Shown: positions 19,019 through 27,868 of the stretch, piece after piece
Position numbering within the stretch: the first letter of the stretch is position 1
How the letters are laid out: each line of letters starts with the position of its first letter
NCBI RefSeq assembly: GCF_002224265.1
Contig: NZ_CP012882.1
Coordinates: forward strand, 434,001 to 498,000
DNA: 64,000 nt
Origin: Vibrio vulnificus NBRC 15645 = ATCC 27562
GTDB lineage: Bacteria > Pseudomonadota > Gammaproteobacteria > Enterobacterales > Vibrionaceae
Direction: 5' to 3'
Translations under genes and position numbers: made by a program
Notes under the pieces: model-generated
What the model saw: the letters and a program-made list of their open reading frames with translations, nothing else
What the model was told of the DNA's origin: nothing
Databases searched by the model: none

Positions 19019-19440
19019 CGTCGCGATATCCTTGTGCTTTGATTGACGATGACAGAATAAAAGCATAGAGCCCGTTTCACAGGGGTTTGCGACCAACGGA
19101 AAAATAGCGAGATAAAGGGTCGCTATTTGAGATAAACGGATTGAGCGCGCGATGAAGTGCGCGTTAAGGTGAAAGAAGGGCAGATGCGCTAGAGGCGCGC
19201 TAAGAACTCGGCTCGTTGTTCTTCCTCTAACAGTGCTTCAATCAGCAAGGTTAACGCTTTGGGTTGATAGGCCGCCAATTTGGCTACAAAGCTTCTCCAT
19301 CGCTTGGCCTTGCGCCTTGCTACTGAATCTCACCGTATTACCACAGGTCAGAAAAATGGCCGCATGGCTGGCAAGTAAAGTGGCGAGCCCACAAATTAGC
19401 GCATAAAAAAACCGAGCTACTTGAGCTCGGTTTTTACATC
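19019..19440. other. Intergenic region with a possible coding fragment and the yebC terminator
   Basis: Leftward frame 19329-19189 is open for 47 codons without an ATG and reads like the tail of a protein (KLAAYQPKALTLLIEALLEEEQ). It may be gene debris. The remainder should hold the promoter of the 18365-19018 operon. Confidence 0.3.
19408..19436 (-). terminator. Terminator of the yebC paralogue
   Basis: Stem ACCGAGCT (19411-19418) / AGCTCGGT (19424-19431) flanked by A- and T-runs. Confidence 0.88.
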
Positions 19441-20157
19441 TTACATTTCAGCGTTGTGGTAAACCTGCTGAACATCATCACAGTCATCCAGCATGTCTAG
19501 GAACTTCTGGAATTTTTCTGCGTCTTCTTCCGGCACAGGGCTGTAGTTCTGTGGAACGAAAGTGATCTCTTCAACATCGATAACCAAATCTGGGAACTCG
19601 GTGTTTAGCGCCGTTTTCACTTTGAAAAACTCAGTGTTTGGCGCGTAGATAGTGATCACACCATCTTCAAGCTCGATGTCAGTCACATCGCAATCCGCCA
19701 TCATCAGCGCTTCTAGGAATGACTCTTCGTCGTCACCTTTGAACTGGAATACCGCTTGGTGATCGAACATGTGTGCAACCACACCAGGAGTACCGATTTT
19801 TGCACCTGTCTTCACAAAGCACTGACGAACGTCTTGGAAAGTACGGTTGCCATTGTCTGTTAGACAGTCAACGATCACGCTAATGCCACCTGGGCCAAAA
19901 CCTTCGTAGCGAGCTGGTTGGTAATCTTCACCGCCACCGCCACTTGCTTTGTCGAGTGCTTTATCAATAACGTGTGATGGAACCTGATCTTTTTTCGCTT
20001 TCGTGATCAGGTGACGCAGTGACAAGTTCATGTCTGGGTCAATACCACCGTTTTTCGCACACACGTAAATTTCTTTACCGTATTTGGAATAAACTTTAAT
20101 TTTTGCGCCTGCAGTTTTCGCCATAGAGGCTTTGCGCACTTCAAAACTTCTTCCCAT
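19441..20157 (-). CDS. YebC/PmpR-family protein, YeeN-like paralogue
   Basis: 238 aa, full length for the family. Signature blocks: [76 protein letters not shown] and a C-terminal DDVQQVYHN. The N-terminus begins MGRSFEVRK rather than MAGHSKW, which makes it the YeeN-type second copy rather than the canonical chromosome-I YebC. The family acts in transcription regulation and in translation of difficult proline-rich stretches; the specific role of this copy is unknown. Confidence 0.9.
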   Translation of the reverse strand: MGRSFEVRKASMAKTAGAKIKVYSKYGKEIYVCAKNGGIDPDMNLSLRHLITKAKKDQVPSHVIDKALDKASGGGGEDYQPARYEGFGPGGISVIVDCLTDNGNRTFQDVRQCFVKTGAKIGTPGVVAHMFDHQAVFQFKGDDEESFLEALMMADCDVTDIELEDGVITIYAPNTEFFKVKTALNTEFPDLVIDVEEITFVPQNYSPVPEEDAEKFQKFLDMLDDCDDVQQVYHNAEM

Positions 20158-20287
20158 CGGGATGTCTCTCTACATTTACATTTTTAACGCGAAGGATTTT
20201 AGCAAAAAGCGAAACCAATTCAATTTTCGCTCCGCTGAGGAATGGGGCACCGGTCACTTAAATTAAGGAAACTGGGCACAAATCGAG

Positions 20288-20497
20288 TTATGCCACCCCC
20301 ATCACTCGTTTGTATTTCTCGATCGATTGCTCAAAAAACGCTTTTTCGCTCGGATCGGACAACTTCTCGGCCTGCGTCATGATTGCATCAGGGCCGCATT
20401 TCGCTTCTTTCAATTGCCAAACTAAAAAGGAAGCTTGCTTATCCAGCTCAATTCGATTTTTTTCATCTGGCGGTAACAGTGAAAGGTTGAACGACAT
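20288..20497 (-). CDS. DUF3283 family small protein
   Basis: 69 aa from ATG at 20497, chosen for its GAGGA; an in-frame extension to 20554 has no ribosome site. The sequence MSFNLSLLPPDEKNRIELDKQ then ASFLVWQLK…YKRVMGVA fits the Vibrio-specific DUF3283 family, as I recall it. Soluble, no known function. Confidence 0.7.
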   Translation of the reverse strand: MSFNLSLLPPDEKNRIELDKQASFLVWQLKEAKCGPDAIMTQAEKLSDPSEKAFFEQSIEKYKRVMGVA

Positions 20498-20655
20498 GCA
20501 TATCCTCGAACAGTGAACATTAAAACATGACCACCTCGCCTCATTGCACAGCAATGGTCTCGTGCTCTATCAAGCACTCACGAGGTTATTTGAGTATAGC
20601 GGCGCAATATAGCATAAAAAGCCGAGTGGGCAGAATAGAAATTTAGCTAAAGGAA

Positions 20656-22596
20656 TCACGGCTGATGATGACGATGTGAGACAGTGGATGAACCATCAAA
20701 AGGCAGATAACGTTTGACCATGTCACTCATTCGTTGCTGGGTCACTGGCTTGGCAAGAAAATCGGTCATACCGACGTCAAAACAACGCTGTTTATCCTCC
20801 ACCACCACATTGGCGGTTAAGGCAATGATCGGCACATCACGAGTCCAGCCATCGCTGGCACGCAAAATCTCCGTGGTTTCAAAGCCATCCAATACCGGCA
20901 TTTGGCAATCCATGAAAATGATGCCGTATTGCTGCTGCTGACAAAGCACAAGGGCTTGCTCGCCATCTTCTGCGATGTCCACCGCCAAGCCGATTTTCTC
21001 TAGCATCAACTTAGCGACTTTTTGATTGATGAAAGTATCTTCCACCAGCAAGGCTCTTGGCAGCGCTGCGATTTGGCTGGATTGATGAGCTGAGGAAGGT
21101 TCTGAGTCCACCTCGGTCACCCCCAACTCTTGCAAATGGCGCACATTGTCTTTGCGATCTTTGGCAAACACGCCTTCCCCATCAACACAAGGAACACTGA
21201 ATTCAAAACAACTGCCTAGCCCGACTTCGCTTTTGAGCTCTAATTCTCCCCCCATTAAACTCACTAGGCGACGACAAATGGCTAGCCCCAAGCCAGTACC
21301 GCCATATTTTCTGGTGGTGCTGCCATCGGCTTGTTGAAAGCGTTCAAACACCAACTCTTGCTTCTCTTTCGCAATGCCAATGCCAGAGTCAAACACCTGA
21401 AAGCGAATACGGGGTATGTGCTGCGCGTCCAACTCTTTCGCGACCACCAGCTTGACATAGCCGCGCTCGGTGAACTTCACCGCATTACCCAATAGGTTAT
21501 TTAGTACTTGTTTGAGGTGTTTGCTGTCGCCACTCATGGTATGTGGCACATCCTCGGCCAGCTCAACAACAAATTGCAGATTTTTCGCATGCGCCTTGAG
21601 GGTATAAATGGCGCACATTTGCTCGACGAGATCACTTAGGCAAAATGGTTCTAGGGAGATAGCGATTTTCCCTGCTTCAATTTTTGAGAAATCAAGAATG
21701 TCGTTGATGATGTCGAGTAAAGATTCTGAAGAGTGATTGATCATCTCCACATACTGTTTCTGCTCACTGGAAAGATCCATCTCTTTCAAAAGTGAAGCCA
21801 CGCCAATGATGCCGTTCATCGGGGTGCGGATTTCATGGCTCATGGTGGCCAAAAATTCGCTTTTTTTCACATTGGCCACTTCCGCTTGTTCTTTGGCGCT
21901 TTTTAACTCCGCATAATTGCTACGCAATCGCTCAACACTGCTGTTGTATTTCTCCGCCAGTAGCGAGATTTCATCGTCAAACGCTCTCGCTGGCAAACGA
22001 AGCCGACTCGGTGTCTCACCATCTTTAAAATCGCTCACCGCTCGAGACAACAGGCTAATGGGTTTCACGATAAGCGACAAAGCAATGTAAATCACCCCGA
22101 CCATCAACAGGAAGGTTTTGATCGATTCCCCGACAAGCAGCAACGCAAACTTACGCCAAAGCCCTTGGTAGACTTCATCGAGATTGGAGCGCACCGTCAA
22201 ATTCGCCAACAAATAATGATTGTCTGCCAACTGATATTCCATGGGCCAACGTCGCTCAAGCACGCGTTTCGAGTGGCCAACATCACCCGTGTTGACAATG
22301 ACTTCGTTCTCGTTAGCAATGTCGATCGCGTCAAGAAAAGGCAAGGTCATCATGCCTTGTACTTGCGATTCTAGGTGCTGGCGATCTTCCACCCACAGGC
22401 TCTCCGTTAGGCTTTGCAAATAACTTTGCTCGACCCAATTGAGCTCGGCTTGTCGTTTTTTTAGCTCTTGCTTGTAATCCCAGTACACATTGAAGCCCGT
22501 ACTGGCCAAGGTGAAGGCTAAGCTCAACAAAATGACCGCAATCATCAGTTGCTTGTCGATGCCTATCTGACGCTTGCCGTTCATACTTTTTCCCAT
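20656..22596 (-). CDS. Hybrid sensor histidine kinase with C-terminal receiver
   Basis: 646 aa. Membrane span at 17-36, periplasmic region to about 150, second span at 155-178, HAMP ([16 protein letters not shown]), a coiled linker, HisKA with phosphoacceptor H254 in [10 protein letters not shown], HATPase (N-box [20 protein letters not shown]), and a receiver with D563 ([10 protein letters not shown]). There is no Hpt domain, so output must pass through a separate phosphotransfer protein. It is divergently transcribed from a solute-binding protein, a pairing that suggests the binding protein presents a ligand to the kinase. Confidence 0.93.
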   Translation of the reverse strand: MGKSMNGKRQIGIDKQLMIAVILLSLAFTLASTGFNVYWDYKQELKKRQAELNWVEQSYLQSLTESLWVEDRQHLESQVQGMMTLPFLDAIDIANENEVIVNTGDVGHSKRVLERRWPMEYQLADNHYLLANLTVRSNLDEVYQGLWRKFALLLVGESIKTFLLMVGVIYIALSLIVKPISLLSRAVSDFKDGETPSRLRLPARAFDDEISLLAEKYNSSVERLRSNYAELKSAKEQAEVANVKKSEFLATMSHEIRTPMNGIIGVASLLKEMDLSSEQKQYVEMINHSSESLLDIINDILDFSKIEAGKIAISLEPFCLSDLVEQMCAIYTLKAHAKNLQFVVELAEDVPHTMSGDSKHLKQVLNNLLGNAVKFTERGYVKLVVAKELDAQHIPRIRFQVFDSGIGIAKEKQELVFERFQQADGSTTRKYGGTGLGLAICRRLVSLMGGELELKSEVGLGSCFEFSVPCVDGEGVFAKDRKDNVRHLQELGVTEVDSEPSSAHQSSQIAALPRALLVEDTFINQKVAKLMLEKIGLAVDIAEDGEQALVLCQQQQYGIIFMDCQMPVLDGFETTEILRASDGWTRDVPIIALTANVVVEDKQRCFDVGMTDFLAKPVTQQRMSDMVKRYLPFDGSSTVSHRHHQP

Positions 22597-22671
22597 ATGA
22601 AACTAGCACCTTAAATGACTTGTTCTAGTATAAATATAGTCACGACTTTTCATTAGTAAAACGGAGGGCGT

Positions 22672-23427
22672 ATGAAACAGCTCAATAGATGGATTTGCAC
22701 AGCCATGCTGATCTTTTCTTCTTTTGCCTTAGCGCAAGAGGTCAACTACTACGTGATTGCGAATCAGGCAAGGCCATTTCAAATTGAGCAAAACGGGCAC
22801 GATCAGCAAGGCATCGTCACCGATATCGTCCGTGCAATCTTCTCCAACAGTGAACATACGCTTCGTTTTCATACCTATCCGTTCAATCGTATGATCTCCA
22901 TTTTAGAAAGCGGTGGAGAGCCAAATTGGATCACTTATGGTAGTCCTGGCTGGGGGAAAGTGCAGTCGGAAAATCTCTCTGAGGAAGCTATTTACACTGT
23001 AAAACACACGCTGGTTAGTAGCCGAAAGAAACCAATCGCTTTCAATGACATTTCCGATCTGAAAAACAAAGGGGTGGTGCTGCTGATGGGGTTTGATTAC
23101 CCCCAACTCTCTCCATACATTCAAGATGGGGGGTTGAAAGAAATTCGGGTAAAAGATTACCAAGCGGCGTTTCGCGTGGTTAGCCGCACGCCAGGTGACA
23201 CCGCTTTTGTCGAAATGGCGTCAAGGGTGAACTACAACATTCAGCAGTTGAAGTTAGATCCCGAACAATTTGCTTTGCAACCTTTCGAGAAAATCATCCC
23301 TGACTATCAAATTTACCTCGCTTTCTCACCAAACATGGATGCAACGCTACAACGCTTTATCAACCAACGACTGAAAGAAATTAAACAAAGTGGCGAGTTA
23401 CAACGCATCGTCAACAAATACATTTAA
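22672..23427 (+). CDS. Periplasmic solute-binding protein, SBP_bac_3-like
   Basis: 251 aa, GGAGGGC before the ATG; signal peptide ends near ALA-QEV. The two-lobed type II binding fold is indicated by VNYYVIANQARPFQI, the hinge region and a C-terminal LQRFINQRLKEIKQSGELQRIVNKY helix. No permease or ATPase lies nearby, so it may serve as a sensor accessory for the divergent hybrid kinase 75 bases away. A perfect parS2 site lies inside the coding sequence at 22991. Confidence 0.82.
   Translation: MKQLNRWICTAMLIFSSFALAQEVNYYVIANQARPFQIEQNGHDQQGIVTDIVRAIFSNSEHTLRFHTYPFNRMISILESGGEPNWITYGSPGWGKVQSENLSEEAIYTVKHTLVSSRKKPIAFNDISDLKNKGVVLLMGFDYPQLSPYIQDGGLKEIRVKDYQAAFRVVSRTPGDTAFVEMASRVNYNIQQLKLDPEQFALQPFEKIIPDYQIYLAFSPNMDATLQRFINQRLKEIKQSGELQRIVNKYI
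22991..23003. promoter_or_regulatory. parS2 centromere site 2 (inside a coding sequence)
   Basis: TTTACACTGTAAA, a perfect parS2 palindrome embedded in the solute-binding protein gene, where it encodes part of AIYTVKH. Confidence 0.82.
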
Positions 23428-23447
23428 GGGCCTCACGGCCCTTTTGC
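23426..23447 (+). terminator. Terminator of the solute-binding protein gene
   Basis: Stem GGGCC (23428-23432) / GGCCC (23437-23441) followed by TTTTGCTTT; the stop codon abuts the stem. Confidence 0.7.
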
Positions 23448-23471
23448 TTTGCTTATTCGTTTTTATGCACA

Positions 23472-24527
23472 CTAAGGTTTAACAAAGTCGCGATCAAACA
23501 TGTGGCCCAGCTTATCGGCTTTGGTTTTTAAATACTGATGATTGTGCGGATTATTGCCTTCTTGCAGCGGCACGCGCTCCGTCACCTCAATATTGGCCAG
23601 TTGCAGAGCCTTCACTTTGCGTGGGTTGTTGGTCATCAGCCTCACACGCTCAATACCGAGAAAACTCAGAATGCCGCGACAAAACGCGTAATCGCGCATG
23701 TCGGCGCCAAAGCCAAGTTGCTCGTTAGCTTCCACCGTGTCGGCCCCGTCATCTTGTAAGTGATAAGCGCGAATTTTATTGATAAGGCCTATCCCCCGCC
23801 CTTCCTGCCGCAAATAGAGCAACACACCCGCCCCTTCTGCCACGATGTTTTGCAGGGCTTTGGCGAGCTGAAAGCCGCAATCACAGCGGGCACTAAACAG
23901 CGCATCGCCTGTTAGACACTCGGAGTGCAGACGAATCAAAGGCGCTGGCTGTTGTTCAATATCCCCATACACGAGCGCCAAATGCTCTTTCCCGGTGGCT
24001 TTCTCTATGAAACCATACATTTGAAATGTCCCCCATTGGGTAGGCAACTTAGCACTGTCAATAAACTGCACCAGATTGTATGGCGCGTGCTCTTGCAACT
24101 CCTCTCGAACCATCATCAAGATCCGTCCAAGCTCATTGCGTCCATGACCATCACCCCCATCCCCCCAAAAGGCATCTTTGTGCGAATGTTCTTTCAGTTC
24201 AGTGTCTCCCGTTGCGAGCAGTTGATGCGCTAGCGGTGTGTTTTGCAAAAACTTCTCTCGCACAATGAATCTCATCACTTCCACTCGAATGTCATACCAG
24301 TCATGCCTTTGCCACTGCTGGTATTCGCGTGAAAGCCGAAAAGCTTGTGCAGCATCTTCTGCCCTCAGCACTTTTTCTTGCAGCCGGACATCGTCGAATT
24401 TTTGCGCTTGGTAGTAATGCTCACTGCTCGGCCAGCACGTCCCAGAAACGGTGATTGAGCATGGATAGAAGTTGGCGAGAAAGCCATGATTTTCATCTGG
24501 CTCATAGAAATAAATCGGTTGCTCCAT
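23472..24527 (-). CDS. ribA: NADAR N-glycosidase / GTP cyclohydrolase II fusion
   Basis: 351 aa from ATG at 24527 (AGGAG nine bases upstream); the frame extends to 24575 but without a ribosome site. Residues 5-146 form a NADAR/YbiA (COG3236) domain ([43 protein letters not shown]). Residues 150-351 are GTP cyclohydrolase II with zinc cysteines C204, C215, C217 and [10 protein letters not shown]. RibA makes the first riboflavin intermediate from GTP; the NADAR half hydrolyses the reactive amino-sugar intermediates as damage control. I recall this fusion having been studied in V. vulnificus, which supports the species call. Confidence 0.95.
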   Translation of the reverse strand: MEQPIYFYEPDENHGFLANFYPCSITVSGTCWPSSEHYYQAQKFDDVRLQEKVLRAEDAAQAFRLSREYQQWQRHDWYDIRVEVMRFIVREKFLQNTPLAHQLLATGDTELKEHSHKDAFWGDGGDGHGRNELGRILMMVREELQEHAPYNLVQFIDSAKLPTQWGTFQMYGFIEKATGKEHLALVYGDIEQQPAPLIRLHSECLTGDALFSARCDCGFQLAKALQNIVAEGAGVLLYLRQEGRGIGLINKIRAYHLQDDGADTVEANEQLGFGADMRDYAFCRGILSFLGIERVRLMTNNPRKVKALQLANIEVTERVPLQEGNNPHNHQYLKTKADKLGHMFDRDFVKP

Positions 24528-24665
24528 GATGTTGCTCCTGACGTCACAATACAAAGAATAAGAAACAAAATGCACATCTTATTGATATAGTGTTTAGTAA
24601 CGAGTGGGAGGATTGTCAAACAGCAGCGAGGGTAGACAGCGCTTTGATGGCAGGGTTAAAAACAC

Positions 24666-24690
24666 AAAGGGTAGCATGATGCTACCCTCA
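24666..24690 (-). terminator. Terminator of the 65-aa gene
   Basis: Stem GGGTAGCAT (24669-24677) / ATGCTACCC (24679-24687); on the minus strand it is followed by TTTGTGTTTTT. Confidence 0.75.
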
Positions 24691-24720
24691 AAGTTTATAA
24701 AATCATATCGTTAGCAAGAC

Positions 24721-24918
24721 TTAGTGAAGCAATCCTAGTTCCTTGGCTTCTTCAATACTCAGACCACTTTCGCGGATCTCTCTTAGCGCTTCAATTCGGC
24801 GTCTCGCCTCTGCTGATTTCACTTGCTTTTCTGGCCTTAGGACGACTTCTTCTTCAGAAACTTCCCATTTGTGAGCCATATCTGCAATCTCGTCATGGTT
24901 GATTGAATTAATGGACAT
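24721..24918 (-). CDS. Small uncharacterised protein, 65 aa
   Basis: ATG at 24918 with a strong GGAGGAG, and its own terminator, so it is probably real. Charged and helical (KSAEARRRIEALREIRESGLSIEEAKELGLLH), soluble. Its size and basic-acidic helix might suggest an antitoxin-like protein, but no toxin partner is visible. Family not recognised. Confidence 0.65.
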   Translation of the reverse strand: MSINSINHDEIADMAHKWEVSEEEVVLRPEKQVKSAEARRRIEALREIRESGLSIEEAKELGLLH

Positions 24919-25228
24919 ATCTCCTCCGAACGCACCATGTTTTCGACACCCGATCTATAGCAAACCCGATTTCGTGAATTAAGCAAAACAGTGAGGAAAT
25001 GTGACCATTTCCACTCTTCTACCAACTAAATTATAAATCCGTCATTAACTTTTTGCTTAATCGAAATCGACAAAGTACATTCAAGAAATTACCCCTGCAA
25101 AAATAAGCTGATCAAGCTCTCATTTTCTTGGCTGAGCGCATGGCTTTTCCTCATCAATCACCACAATCTTTCGAGCCACTTCAACAAATTCTTTCCTTGT
25201 TCTTTTGCAAACGCATAACACCTGATAA

Positions 25229-25247
25229 ATGATAATAATTATCATTA
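25229..25247 (+). promoter_or_regulatory. Fur box
   Basis: Contains a perfect 7-1-7 inverted repeat TGATAAT-A-ATTATCA (25230-25244), close to the classic Fur consensus, 20 bases before the first ABC ATPase gene. Iron repression of the operon is likely. The preceding 24919-25228 holds no visible gene. Confidence 0.85.
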
Positions 25248-25267
25248 TATTATTATAAGGTGTCTCT

Positions 25268-26113
25268 ATGAGTGTGTTTCACGCTGACAAAGCGTTCCAT
25301 CCTGATCCCGTGTTGCAGGTTAGGAATTTGTGTGTCGATTACATCACCGACAACGGCGATTTCAATGCGGTTAAGTCCGTGAGCTTCGATATTGGTCGAG
25401 GGGAGATTTTTGGCCTCGCAGGCGAATCGGGGTGTGGAAAAAGTACCATTGCCTTTGCAATCAATCGCCTTCACAAACCACCCGCGTTTATCTCTGGGGG
25501 AGAAATTCTGTTTGAAGGTCGCAATTTACTGGCGTTGTCCGACCAAGCTCTGAGCGTGTTGCGTTGGAGCGAAATTGCCATGGTGTTTCAAAGTGCGATG
25601 AATTCGCTCAATCCCGTGCTGACCATTGAGGAGCAATTTGCCGATGTCCTTCGCCACCACAGCGGTTTTTCCAACACTCAGGCCAAAGATCGAGCAGAAA
25701 AGCTGCTCGATCTGGTCAATATTCCCCGTCACCGCTTAAGTGAATACCCACACCAGTTTAGTGGCGGGATGCGCCAGCGTTTGGTGATCGCGATTGCACT
25801 GTCTCTCAATCCGAAGTTGATCATCATGGATGAGCCCACCACGGCGCTCGATGTGGTGGTGCAACGCGAGATCCTTCAACAAATCTATCAGTTGCGCGAA
25901 GAGTTTGGTTTTTCAGTGCTCTTTATCACTCATGATCTTGCCCTGATGAGTCAACTGTGTGATCGCATTGCCATCATGCGTCATGGCGAGATCGTTGAAG
26001 TGGATCTTTCCTATCAGATCCGCAACCACCCGAAGCACCCATACACTCAGAAACTTTGGTCCTCTTTTCCCAATATTCATGATGTGCATAGCACCGTCGA
26101 GCAAGGAGCGTAA
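25268..26113 (+). CDS. Peptide/nickel-type ABC transporter ATPase (DppD/OppD-like)
   Basis: 281 aa. Walker A GESGCGKST at about 58, Q-loop MVFQSAMNSLNPV, signature FSGGMRQRLVIAIAL, Walker B LIIMDEPTTALD and switch THDLALM. The HPYTQKLWSSFP tail is the usual PPZ/oligopeptide-transporter C-terminus, though slightly short. It is paired with a DppF-like ATPase, but no permease or binding protein follows. The Fur box suggests it energises an iron or siderophore-related importer encoded elsewhere. Confidence 0.9.
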   Translation: MSVFHADKAFHPDPVLQVRNLCVDYITDNGDFNAVKSVSFDIGRGEIFGLAGESGCGKSTIAFAINRLHKPPAFISGGEILFEGRNLLALSDQALSVLRWSEIAMVFQSAMNSLNPVLTIEEQFADVLRHHSGFSNTQAKDRAEKLLDLVNIPRHRLSEYPHQFSGGMRQRLVIAIALSLNPKLIIMDEPTTALDVVVQREILQQIYQLREEFGFSVLFITHDLALMSQLCDRIAIMRHGEIVEVDLSYQIRNHPKHPYTQKLWSSFPNIHDVHSTVEQGA

Positions 26114-26115
26114 TC

Positions 26116-27048
26116 ATGACAACCCCCGTCATTGAACTTAAAAATGTCGTTAAAGAATTTACTGTCGGCGGAGGCTTCGCACGCCAAGAGTCGTTTCGCG
26201 CACTGCATGGTGTCAGTTTTAACCTATATGCAGGCAAAACCTTGGCCTTGGTTGGAGAATCAGGATGTGGGAAAAGCACCTGTGCCCGTTTGATCACCAA
26301 GGTCTACCCGCCCACTGAAGGAGAGATCCTATTTCAGGGCAAAGACATCTCAGAACTTAAATCTCGCAAAGAGATACTGGATTACCGCGGCAAGGTACAA
26401 ATGGTCTTTCAAGACCCGTTTGGCTCACTCAATCCAACGCACACCATTGAGCATCATTTGGCTCGCCCTCTGAAAATTCATGGCCAAGTATCCTCTGACG
26501 CAGAAGTACCGGCTAAGTTGACCGAGTTATTGGCGCTGGTGGAGCTCAGCGAAGAGACGTTAACCAAGTTTCCCCACCAGTTGAGCGGCGGCCAACGGCA
26601 ACGTGTCAATTTAGCCCGAGCGCTAGCGGTGGGTTCGCAAATCATTTTAGCGGATGAACCGACATCCATGTTGGACGTGTCCATTCGCTTAGGCGTATTG
26701 AACCTTATGCAGCGTATGAAAAAAGAGCTTGGTATTGGCTTTCTATACATCACGCACGATCTCGCTACCGCGCACTACATCGCAGAAGAGACCGCGGTCA
26801 TGTACAAAGGGCAGATTGTCGAATGGGGTGACACCCGCGCCATTTTGAGCAATCCGCAGCACCCTTACACCAAGTTGCTGATCTCCGCAGTGCCGGATCC
26901 AGACTTACCATTTGGCGATCTGGTGAAAAGTGAACCAGACTATTCATTAGATGCCGACGTGATTCGTCAGCAAAGCAGCATAGTGGTGGATGAATGTGAG
27001 CAAGTTGGGCCAAATCATTTTGTAAAACAATGGACTAAGGCGGCGTAA
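26116..27048 (+). CDS. Peptide/nickel-type ABC transporter ATPase (DppF/OppF-like)
   Basis: 310 aa, two bases after the previous stop. Walker A GESGCGKST, QMVFQDPFGSLNPTHTI, signature LSGGQRQRVNLARAL, Walker B IILADEPTSMLD, ITHDLATA, and the diagnostic HPYTKLLISAVPDP segment near residue 250. It forms the second half of the ATPase heterodimer. Its stop overlaps the next start (TAATG). Confidence 0.92.
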   Translation: MTTPVIELKNVVKEFTVGGGFARQESFRALHGVSFNLYAGKTLALVGESGCGKSTCARLITKVYPPTEGEILFQGKDISELKSRKEILDYRGKVQMVFQDPFGSLNPTHTIEHHLARPLKIHGQVSSDAEVPAKLTELLALVELSEETLTKFPHQLSGGQRQRVNLARALAVGSQIILADEPTSMLDVSIRLGVLNLMQRMKKELGIGFLYITHDLATAHYIAEETAVMYKGQIVEWGDTRAILSNPQHPYTKLLISAVPDPDLPFGDLVKSEPDYSLDADVIRQQSSIVVDECEQVGPNHFVKQWTKAA

Positions 27049-27515
27049 TGGATCTTTCTATCTGGCTAAACAACATTTCGACTTGGTACCAAGATCGAAA
27101 GCATGATCAAGGTGATGCGCTGAAAACGATCATCTTCTCTGCACCGGACTCGGTGTTTGGGCCCGAGCTTAGCGACGATCAAAGCAAGGCGATAGCGTGT
27201 TGGCTAGATGGATGCCTAAGATTGTTTCAGCAGCACCGCTATCTCAATCCTGAGTGCGCGTTCGAGTTTCTCAACTACACGTCAAGTCAACTCGAGCGCG
27301 TAGCGTGCGATCATAATACCGATCTGGCCATTCGAGATTGGTGTATGAAGCGCTTGCAGCACATGACGGTACTGAGCTTAGAGTTTTGTAATCAGCAAGA
27401 AGATCAACAAAACTGGCTCACTAGGGCACATTGTCTGATTGAAGGGCATGTAAAACTGATGGAAGCGTTAGCGTGGAATGAACCTCGAAAGCATGATCAA
27501 GTGATTTGGCACTAG
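27048..27515 (+). CDS. Uncharacterised 155-aa protein carrying in-frame oriCII iterons
   Basis: Translationally coupled to the upstream ATPase (TAATG). Soluble, helical, with several cysteines and tryptophans (MDLSIWLNNISTWYQD…RDWCMKRLQHMTVLSLEFCNQQEDQQNW). I do not recognise the family. Two copies of the iteron GAAAGCATGATCA lie in its coding sequence (27097 and 27487), both read as R-K-H-D-Q, one near each end of the protein. So the gene appears to have been shaped by, or recruited to carry, RctB-binding DNA. Confidence 0.7.
   Translation: MDLSIWLNNISTWYQDRKHDQGDALKTIIFSAPDSVFGPELSDDQSKAIACWLDGCLRLFQQHRYLNPECAFEFLNYTSSQLERVACDHNTDLAIRDWCMKRLQHMTVLSLEFCNQQEDQQNWLTRAHCLIEGHVKLMEALAWNEPRKHDQVIWH
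27097..27109 (+). repeat. Extra-origin RctB-type iteron 1
   Basis: GAAAGCATGATCA followed by AGG, matching the oriCII array consensus; lies inside the 155-aa gene. Confidence 0.7.
27487..27499 (+). repeat. Extra-origin RctB-type iteron 2
   Basis: GAAAGCATGATCA followed by AG, inside the last codons of the 155-aa gene. Confidence 0.7.
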
Positions 27516-27530
27516 AAGCCCGCAGAGACG

Positions 27531-27542
27531 GAAAGATGATCA
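27531..27542 (+). repeat. Extra-origin RctB-type iteron 3 (degenerate)
   Basis: GAAAGATGATCA followed by AGG; lacks the C before ATGATCA seen in the others. Confidence 0.5.
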
Positions 27543-27586
27543 AGGTATAGCACGAGATCGAGACGCGCGTTAAGCAGGCAAAAAAA

Positions 27587-27612
27587 AAAGCGAGTTCAAA
27601 AGAACTCGCGAA
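27587..27612 (-). terminator. Terminator downstream of rctB
   Basis: Stem GCGAGTTC (27590-27597) / GAACTCGC (27602-27609); read leftward it is followed by a run of nine to ten T, so it should end the rctB transcript. It could also act rightward, weakly. Confidence 0.85.
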
Positions 27613-27843
27613 ATCTATTCAGAATGAATGTAACAATATGAGCCAATCTATTAATCATCAGAAAGGACAAAAGGTTGTCTATTCGTGGTTGATATTAGCG
27701 GTGCTGGCATAGGGCAATGTCAGCAAATTGTTAACGTTCGGTCTGTTTTCCATCAATATACAATTTGTTGCAATTAGCAATAATTCGTTACGTGAATCAA
27801 TCCGTTCAGCAAACACCAATCAGGCCTGAGTCTTCTCAAGCCT

Positions 27844-27856
27844 GAAAGCATGATCA
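27844..27856 (+). repeat. Extra-origin RctB-type iteron 4
   Basis: GAAAGCATGATCA followed by AGG, twelve bases beyond the rctB stop codon. The rest of 27613-27840 shows no gene. Confidence 0.7.
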
Positions 27857-27868
27857 AGGTGTTTATGG

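Noticed and set aside
24669..24687. AGCATGAT string as an iteron
   Set aside because: It is the loop side of a perfect terminator stem and lacks the ATGATCA core.
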